Assembly (NCBI GenBank): GCA_035532415.1 | Contig: DATKRB010000048.1 | Location: forward strand, 51,259 to 115,258 | Direction: 5' to 3' | Length of the DNA stretch: 64,000 nt | Source: DATKRB01 sp035532415 | GTDB taxonomy: Bacteria; Actinomycetota; Acidimicrobiia; Acidimicrobiales; RAAP-2 | Part shown: piece after piece, positions 59,750 through 64,000 of the stretch | Numbering within the stretch: position 1 is the stretch's first letter | Layout: each line of letters starts with the position of its first letter | The notes under the pieces: model-generated | Told to the model about the DNA's origin: nothing | The model's database searches: none | Seen by the model: only the letters and a program-made list of their open reading frames with translations | Made by a program: the position numbers and the translations under genes

Positions 59750-60997
59750 TCACGCAGCTGTTCTCCCTGCGCCCCGGAGTCGGCTGAGTTGCGTCTCGAG
59801 CGTCATGACGATGGAGTCAGGCAGAACCTGGGTCTGCTCACGCGCTGCCGTGATCGCCGGGGTCGCACGGTCCAGGATGTCGTCGACGATGTCCGTGGCG
59901 CGAGAGCGCGAGAGCCCCCAGCGGACGGCCTCGTCGATGATGCGGTCAGCCGTCACCCGGTTCGTTCGGCGAACGTCGTCGACGTACATGGCCAGGCGGT
60001 CCTCCCTGTAGCAGAGGGTGCACAGGAGGTCGTACAGGGGAGCAAGTCTGAGGGCTCCCGATCGATCGTGCAGGATCGAGAAGTTCTTTGCGTGGGCATC
60101 GCCGTTACCGATCACGGCGATCACCGTGACGTACCGCAGCAGGGTCTCGAGCGACTTCGGTTCAGCCGCCATCTCGATGATTGCCGCGAGCCGAGCCAGG
60201 GACGGTCCGCCATCTTCTTGGTACTTGCGGTCCGGCAGCGTACCCGTTGCCTGGCAGAGGTCCTCCTGATGGACACGCTCCACCGACCCGTCCTCACCGA
60301 CGATCCGGTCGTAGCGTTCGACCACGATCAACTTGCGGCCCATGACCTGCGTCGTCTCGACGTGCGCCACGGCGAGGCCGAGGTGCCGGGCGATCCGCAT
60401 GCAGAAAGCCTCGTTCTCCACTGTCTCGGGATAGGCGGCGATCTCGGGTTTGAGGATGTGCGTGGACGGGGTGCCGTCGACCGGGCGGCCCCACGACCCG
60501 TCCGGCATCCGGGTGAGGAGCAGCTTCTGCTGAGCGCCGGCGAGCGAGAGGCGCACGCGTCCGGTGACGCCGAGCGGGGCGCTGCGGAGGTTGGCGACCA
60601 GGCCGGCGAGCGCCTCCTCGTCGAGCGGCTCCGCGGTCAGCGTGCTGGCCGGTGGGGGGCCGGGTTCGTCGTCGGGCAAGATGACGATGGCACCTGCGCA
60701 GTCCCGCCCGAGTGCCCACACCAAGTTGTAGGTGTCCGCAGGATCGACGCGGACCTCGCGGGCGATCGCTCTCCGCTGCTCGCCTTCGGGAAGGAGGCCG
60801 TCGAGGAACGGGCGGACGGCGCCCTGCGGGTACCGTTCCGCCCGGACGGGGAGCGAAAGGGAGAGCAGCGGCGTACCGGCCGGGTACCGCCGGAGCGCCT
60901 CCTCGGTGTAGGTCAGCCGCGGGCGCCCGCTCTCGCCGTCGATGACGGCGACCCTCGATCCGTACATCCAGACCGCGAGCTCGTCGGCCATTACCAC
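59750..60997 (-). CDS. hipA: HipA-type serine/threonine kinase toxin
   Basis: 415 aa. Toxin kinases of this family phosphorylate glutamyl-tRNA synthetase or a related target and arrest growth. Motifs are the N-terminal LPEGEQRRAIA, RLSLAGAQQKLLL, STHILKPE, the catalytic loop VIGNGDAHAKNFSIL and the metal-binding LAPLYDLL. It overlaps hipB by 7 nt. The target cannot be read from the sequence. Confidence 0.93.
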   Translation of the reverse strand: MVMADELAVWMYGSRVAVIDGESGRPRLTYTEEALRRYPAGTPLLSLSLPVRAERYPQGAVRPFLDGLLPEGEQRRAIAREVRVDPADTYNLVWALGRDCAGAIVILPDDEPGPPPASTLTAEPLDEEALAGLVANLRSAPLGVTGRVRLSLAGAQQKLLLTRMPDGSWGRPVDGTPSTHILKPEIAAYPETVENEAFCMRIARHLGLAVAHVETTQVMGRKLIVVERYDRIVGEDGSVERVHQEDLCQATGTLPDRKYQEDGGPSLARLAAIIEMAAEPKSLETLLRYVTVIAVIGNGDAHAKNFSILHDRSGALRLAPLYDLLCTLCYREDRLAMYVDDVRRTNRVTADRIIDEAVRWGLSRSRATDIVDDILDRATPAITAAREQTQVLPDSIVMTLETQLSRLRGAGRTAA

Positions 60998-61260
60998 GCT
61001 GCCCTGTCGAGCGTCATCCGAACGCCGAGCTGGCGGAGCACCCGGAGGATCCGCCTGACCTGCTCGGTCTCCTTTCCGCTCTCGAGGTTGGACAGGTAGG
61101 TGCGGTTGAGGCCGGCCAGCTCGGCCAGCTCGGCTTGGGAGAGCCCGGCCTGCTTGCGGTAGTGACGGATGGCGGCACCGAGCGACTCAGGGGTGTAGAT
61201 CCGATAGGGGTCGGATGGACCTCCGGCCCCGGTGTCATGTGCGGCGTCGGGTATCTCCAT
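60991..61260 (-). CDS. hipB: HipB-type antitoxin / HTH repressor
   Basis: 89 aa. The XRE helix-turn-helix is AAIRHYRKQAGLSQAELAEL, AGLNRTYLSNLESGKETEQV, followed by RRILRVLRQLGVRMTL, as in HipB. It should neutralise HipA and repress the operon from the repeats just upstream (61261-61333). On the minus strand TAATAT (61275-61270) is a good -10 box. Confidence 0.92.
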   Translation of the reverse strand: MEIPDAAHDTGAGGPSDPYRIYTPESLGAAIRHYRKQAGLSQAELAELAGLNRTYLSNLESGKETEQVRRILRVLRQLGVRMTLDRAAW

Positions 61261-61278
61261 TTGCGGACATCATATTAC

Positions 61279-61333
61279 TATCCTGATTTCCGGACAGGAA
61301 ATCGGTGACCTGATTTCCGGACATTTCCGGACA
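61279..61333. promoter_or_regulatory. hipBA operator repeats
   Basis: TATCC-N8-GGACA at 61279-61296 differs by one base from the E. coli HipB operator TATCC-N8-GGATA. Overlapping it, GATTTCC-GGACA-GGAAATC (61285-61303) is a perfect 7-bp inverted repeat. Further copies of the ATTTCCGGACA unit lie at 61313-61323 and, as TTTCCGGACA, at 61324-61333. The stretch is AT-richer than its neighbours. Confidence 0.65.
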
Positions 61334-61503
61334 GATTCGGTAGGCTTCTGCAAGCTCGGGCCACTTCGGTGGCTCGTGTCCCCTGTCCCTCCGATCCTTG
61401 GGTATCGGCAGCGCCGAAGAAATTCGTATCCACCAGGGCACGCGCGTCCTCGGCCAGTTCTATCGGGGTGGCGATCGGTATCCTGTTGAGCGAGGATGAG
61501 CAG

Positions 61504-61995
61504 ATGCGAAGGGACCTGCGAGCCGTAAGCGCCGACTTCTTCGAGACGGCGCCCTATCGATTCGTCAAGAGCGCAGTGATTCGACAGCCACCACAACAGG
61601 TCTTCGAAGCTCTTGCCGACCCGGCCGCATGGGGTGACTGGTTCCCCGGCTTCGACCATAGCGGGCACTGGATCACGGAGGCACCTCCGGGTACTGGCAG
61701 CCGCCGGATCGTTCGGGTCGCCCGGGCCACCTTTGAGGAGACGATCATTGCTTGGGAGGCGCCGAGCCGCTTCGCCTTCCGGGTCGACCGGGCGGGCATG
61801 CCTGTGGCGAGAGCGCTGGCCGAGGACTATCGGATCGCGGCGCACCCCGACGGGTCCGTTCTCGAATGGACCTTGGCCATCGATCCGCACTCTGTCCTGC
61901 GCCCGCTCATGAGTCTTTACCGCCCCGTGATGCAACGGATGTTTGAAAAGGCGGCTACCAACCTCGACGCGCACCTCAACGACTCAGCGGCCTGA
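61504..61995 (+). CDS. SRPBCC-family protein
   Basis: 163 aa with the START/polyketide-cyclase fold: IRQPPQQVFEALADPAAWGDWFPGF, FEETIIAWEAPSRFAFRVDRAG and a C-terminal helix LMSLYRPVMQRMFEKAATNL. It is a likely binder of a hydrophobic ligand. ATG 61504 has GAGGATGAG upstream; a GTG at 61471 is also in frame. The gene is divergent from hipB across a 243-nt region that holds the hip operators. Confidence 0.82.
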   Translation: MRRDLRAVSADFFETAPYRFVKSAVIRQPPQQVFEALADPAAWGDWFPGFDHSGHWITEAPPGTGSRRIVRVARATFEETIIAWEAPSRFAFRVDRAGMPVARALAEDYRIAAHPDGSVLEWTLAIDPHSVLRPLMSLYRPVMQRMFEKAATNLDAHLNDSAA

Positions 61996-62170
61996 CAGGC
62001 CGCAACTGAAGGTTCGGGCCTGCCCGGCGGGCGGTGCTGACAGGTCCGGCTCGCGGACTTGAGCCCCTCCGCCTGAGCCTCGCACAATGGGGCAACACCA
62101 TGAATACACCTGCGGGCCAAGGACCAAGAAGTGGCGGAACTCGCTGTTCTGGAGCCGAGGGATGAGCGTC

Positions 62171-62185
62171 TACGCTCGTCCTGTG
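62171..62185 (+). promoter_or_regulatory. Leaderless-type -10 box before the VOC gene
   Basis: TACGCT (62171-62176), 6 nt, GTG at 62183. Confidence 0.45.
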
Positions 62186-63022
62186 CCTATACAGGTCAAG
62201 ATCCTCAAGGTCAATCACATCAACCAGATCGTCGACGATTACGACGTCGCTCTCTCCCACCTCGAGAACCTGTTCGGCGGCCAGTTCCTGAGGGAGATCG
62301 GCGCCAATCCGGTCACCGCCGGCTGCCTGGTCGACGTCGGCGGCGAGATCATCGAGCTGCTCGCGCCGAAGATCATGGACAAGGCCGAGGGCAAGCAGCT
62401 GACGAAGTACGGGCCGCACTATCAGGGCGTCGAGATCATGGTGCCGTCCGTGCCGGAGGCGCTCGAGATCATCAAGGAGCGGGGGATCCGGACCCTGCTC
62501 GAACGGGGGGTCGACTTCTACACCATGCCCTCGGCGACACAGGGCGTGTGCCTGCAGGTGTACGACGGCGATTGGCACGCGGACTCGCCGCCAGCGCCTT
62601 ACGTCAACCCCATGCGGACCGGGCAGTGGTGGGAACGGGAGCATCCCATCGGCTTTCGCGGGCTGCACCACCTCAGCTTCGCCTGCACGGACCTCGACGA
62701 GGCCGAGCGCTTCTGGTGCGAGCTGACCGGCGGCAAGGTGACCTACCGGGCCGAGCGCCCGGCCGTCGTCGCGACGGCAGTCGGGCTCGACATCGGCATC
62801 CCGGTCGAGCTCATCGCCGCAACCGGTGCAGGCGCCATCGACAGCTACATCGATCGCTACGGACCTCGAATATGGGCCACCACGTTCGCGGTGCGCGACC
62901 TGGATGCCACCGCCGCTTACTTCACGTCGCGCGGGGTCGAGCTCGTGCCCGGGGATGCGCCCGACTCGCTAATGGTGCCGCCCGAGCGCAACCTCCACGT
63001 CATCTACCAGTTCATGGAGTAG
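62183..63022 (+). CDS. Two-domain VOC (glyoxalase/dioxygenase-fold) protein
   Basis: 279 aa with two vicinal-oxygen-chelate modules. The first begins VPIQVKILKVNHINQIVDDY, and the second FRGLHHLSFACTDLDEAERFWCELTGG. His/Glu residues at the usual metal positions are visible (VNHINQ, HHLSFA, and late HVIYQFME). The substrate is unknown. GTG 62183 is preferred on the leaderless box; ATG 62162 and 62087 are in frame upstream. It overlaps the convergent Fic gene by 19 nt at the 3' end. Confidence 0.83.
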   Translation: MPIQVKILKVNHINQIVDDYDVALSHLENLFGGQFLREIGANPVTAGCLVDVGGEIIELLAPKIMDKAEGKQLTKYGPHYQGVEIMVPSVPEALEIIKERGIRTLLERGVDFYTMPSATQGVCLQVYDGDWHADSPPAPYVNPMRTGQWWEREHPIGFRGLHHLSFACTDLDEAERFWCELTGGKVTYRAERPAVVATAVGLDIGIPVELIAATGAGAIDSYIDRYGPRIWATTFAVRDLDATAAYFTSRGVELVPGDAPDSLMVPPERNLHVIYQFME

Positions 63023-64000
63023 CGGGCGCGCCGGCGAGGACCTCGCTGCGCGCGTCTTGTCCCGGGCGCGAGCTCCCCCCGGTCGACCTTGCTCAGGAGC
63101 TGCCGTCGAGCCCGGCCTTCAGGGTCGCCCTCCGGGCTTGCGAGCTGGCGCTCCAAGTCCATGAAGGCGTCGACGATCTCCGCGGCTTCGAAGGCCCGAT
63201 TGCGCCGACCAATCGAGACTTGGGCGAGGACGCCTCCCTCGACGAGCCGTGCAATGGCCTCGTTGGTCTGTTGGAAGCTCCGGCCGATGAGGTCACCAGC
63301 GCCGTTGACGGTGACGATCGGCGCACCGGGCAGTGCCCGGATCAGGTGGTCGGTGGCCGAGTCAGCGCGAATCCGTCCGACTCGGGTCCGCCAAGCGTCT
63401 TGAATCTCGATGACCCGCGCCTCAAAGGCGCCGGTGTCGGCCACCGAACGGCTGGCCGCAGCGGCGAACCTGCCGATCCACTGGTTCAGCCCTTCGTGGG
63501 CCGACCGGGAACCCGCCGCGCCGCGGTAGCGGGTTGCGGTGAGCCCGGCGACGTACTCGTCGGCTCGGGTGGCCAGGACGAGGGAAATCGGTGGGAGCAC
63601 GCGCCCGGCGAGTCCCCGCCGGCGGAGGACGACGTGGATGAGCGCCCGGCCGGTGCGTCCGTTTCCGTCGATGAACGGGTGGATGGTCTCGAACTGGGCG
63701 TGGGCCATTGCCGCTTGGGCGACAGCGGGCAGGGAGTCCTCGTTGCAGAAGGCACAGAGATCTTCGAGGAGAGCTTGCACCTCCTCGTGGGGTGGCGGGA
63801 CGAAGGCCGCGGAGCACGGGTTGTACCCGCTCCCCCCGATCCAGTTCTGCTGCGTCCGGATCTGGCCCGCATGCTCGGCGAGGCGGGTGCTGGCCAGGAG
63901 GCGCCGGTGGACCTCGAGGAGGCCATCGACGGTGACGGCCTCTCGTCGGGCCAGGGTGTCCACCGCCCAGGACATGGCCTCGATGTTGCCGAGGACCTCG
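63004..64000 (-). CDS. Fic-family AMP-transferase-like protein (5' end outside window)
   Basis: At least 330 residues are visible. The Fic core is ETIHPFIDGNGRTGRALIHVVL with the catalytic His, and the upstream QNWIGGSGYNPCSAAFVPPP flap is also typical. A C-terminal winged-helix region (SFQQTNEAIARLVEGGVL) is present as in Fic/DOC regulators. The frame continues without a start to the right edge, so the N-terminus, where an inhibitory helix may lie, is not seen. Confidence 0.9.
   Translation of the reverse strand, partial: EVLGNIEAMSWAVDTLARREAVTVDGLLEVHRRLLASTRLAEHAGQIRTQQNWIGGSGYNPCSAAFVPPPHEEVQALLEDLCAFCNEDSLPAVAQAAMAHAQFETIHPFIDGNGRTGRALIHVVLRRRGLAGRVLPPISLVLATRADEYVAGLTATRYRGAAGSRSAHEGLNQWIGRFAAAASRSVADTGAFEARVIEIQDAWRTRVGRIRADSATDHLIRALPGAPIVTVNGAGDLIGRSFQQTNEAIARLVEGGVLAQVSIGRRNRAFEAAEIVDAFMDLERQLASPEGDPEGRARRQLLSKVDRGELAPGTRRAQRGPRRRARYSMNW

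Noticed and set aside
1..64000. tRNA, rRNA, insertion sequences or prophage genes
   Set aside because: I saw no tRNA cloverleaf, rRNA segment, transposase or integrase in the window. The excisionase-like HTH beside proC matches a chromosomal regulator family.

Overview
The window is high-GC, gene-dense bacterial DNA that reads as the chromosome of an actinobacterium, most plausibly class Acidimicrobiia. The evidence is a 14-subunit-type nuo operon, a Rex regulator upstream of a C5-pathway haem operon, the mycothiol glycosyltransferase MshA, a nickel superoxide dismutase with its maturation protease, and several F420/LLM-type oxidoreductases. GTG starts and 1-8 nt gene overlaps (ATGA, GTGA, TGATG) are very common. 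At least twelve genes have a TANNNT box ending 6-8 nt before the start codon, which is the layout of leaderless actinobacterial transcripts.

Layout. (1) 1-13943, minus strand: nuoA-B-C-D-E-F-G-H-I-J-K-L and the start of nuoM, one tightly overlapped complex I operon. Divergent from nuoA is a geranylgeranyl-reductase/MenJ-like flavoprotein (14054-15484), which fits quinone-tail reduction beside the quinone-using complex. (2) 15560-24044, minus: an unknown single-pass membrane protein, then rex-hemA-hemC-cobA/hemD-hemB-hemL, making 5-aminolevulinate from glutamyl-tRNA and carrying it to uroporphyrinogen III and precorrin-2. (3) 24093-28457, minus: S-adenosylmethionine hydroxide adenosyltransferase, an excisionase-type HTH protein, proC, a YbjN protein, mshA and an XRE regulator, an order with mycobacterial parallels (Rv0500A-proC, mshA-Rv0487, Rv0474). 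(4) 28502-32040: sodX and sodN, divergent around an array of GTGCAC palindromes, then two membrane-associated proteins, a flavodoxin and a DksA-type zinc protein. (5) 32164-38686: a class V aminotransferase, two citrate synthase paralogues (one split by an in-frame TAA), a nitrilase-fold protein lacking its Cys, a CDF-like membrane protein and a SnoaL-like protein.

(6) 38797-47224 and 54685-57878: catabolic genes including three LLM flavin/F420 oxidoreductases, three SDR dehydrogenases, an acyl-CoA synthetase, a cytochrome P450, a thiolase/DUF35 pair and a nitroreductase. Together they suggest degradation of a lipid, steroid or other hydrophobic acid; the substrate cannot be read from the sequence. 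(7) 47307-50279: the most unusual block, a translationally coupled four-gene cassette of one 133-aa protein and three proteins that each carry two YbjQ-type domains, giving six domains in tandem. It converges on a SWIM zinc-finger/SNF2 helicase operon (50323-54581). (8) 57901-64000: two methyltransferases (one lacking its N-terminus), a Cys/His-tailed small protein, a hipBA toxin-antitoxin locus with a recognisable operator, an SRPBCC protein, a two-domain VOC protein and a Fic protein cut by the window edge.

The best candidates for something undescribed are the six-domain YbjQ cassette, the GTGCAC operator array of the nickel-SOD locus, and three enzyme relatives that have lost catalytic residues (nitrilase-like, isochorismatase-like, citrate-synthase-like). 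All functional statements are from reading motifs by eye; no database search was run.
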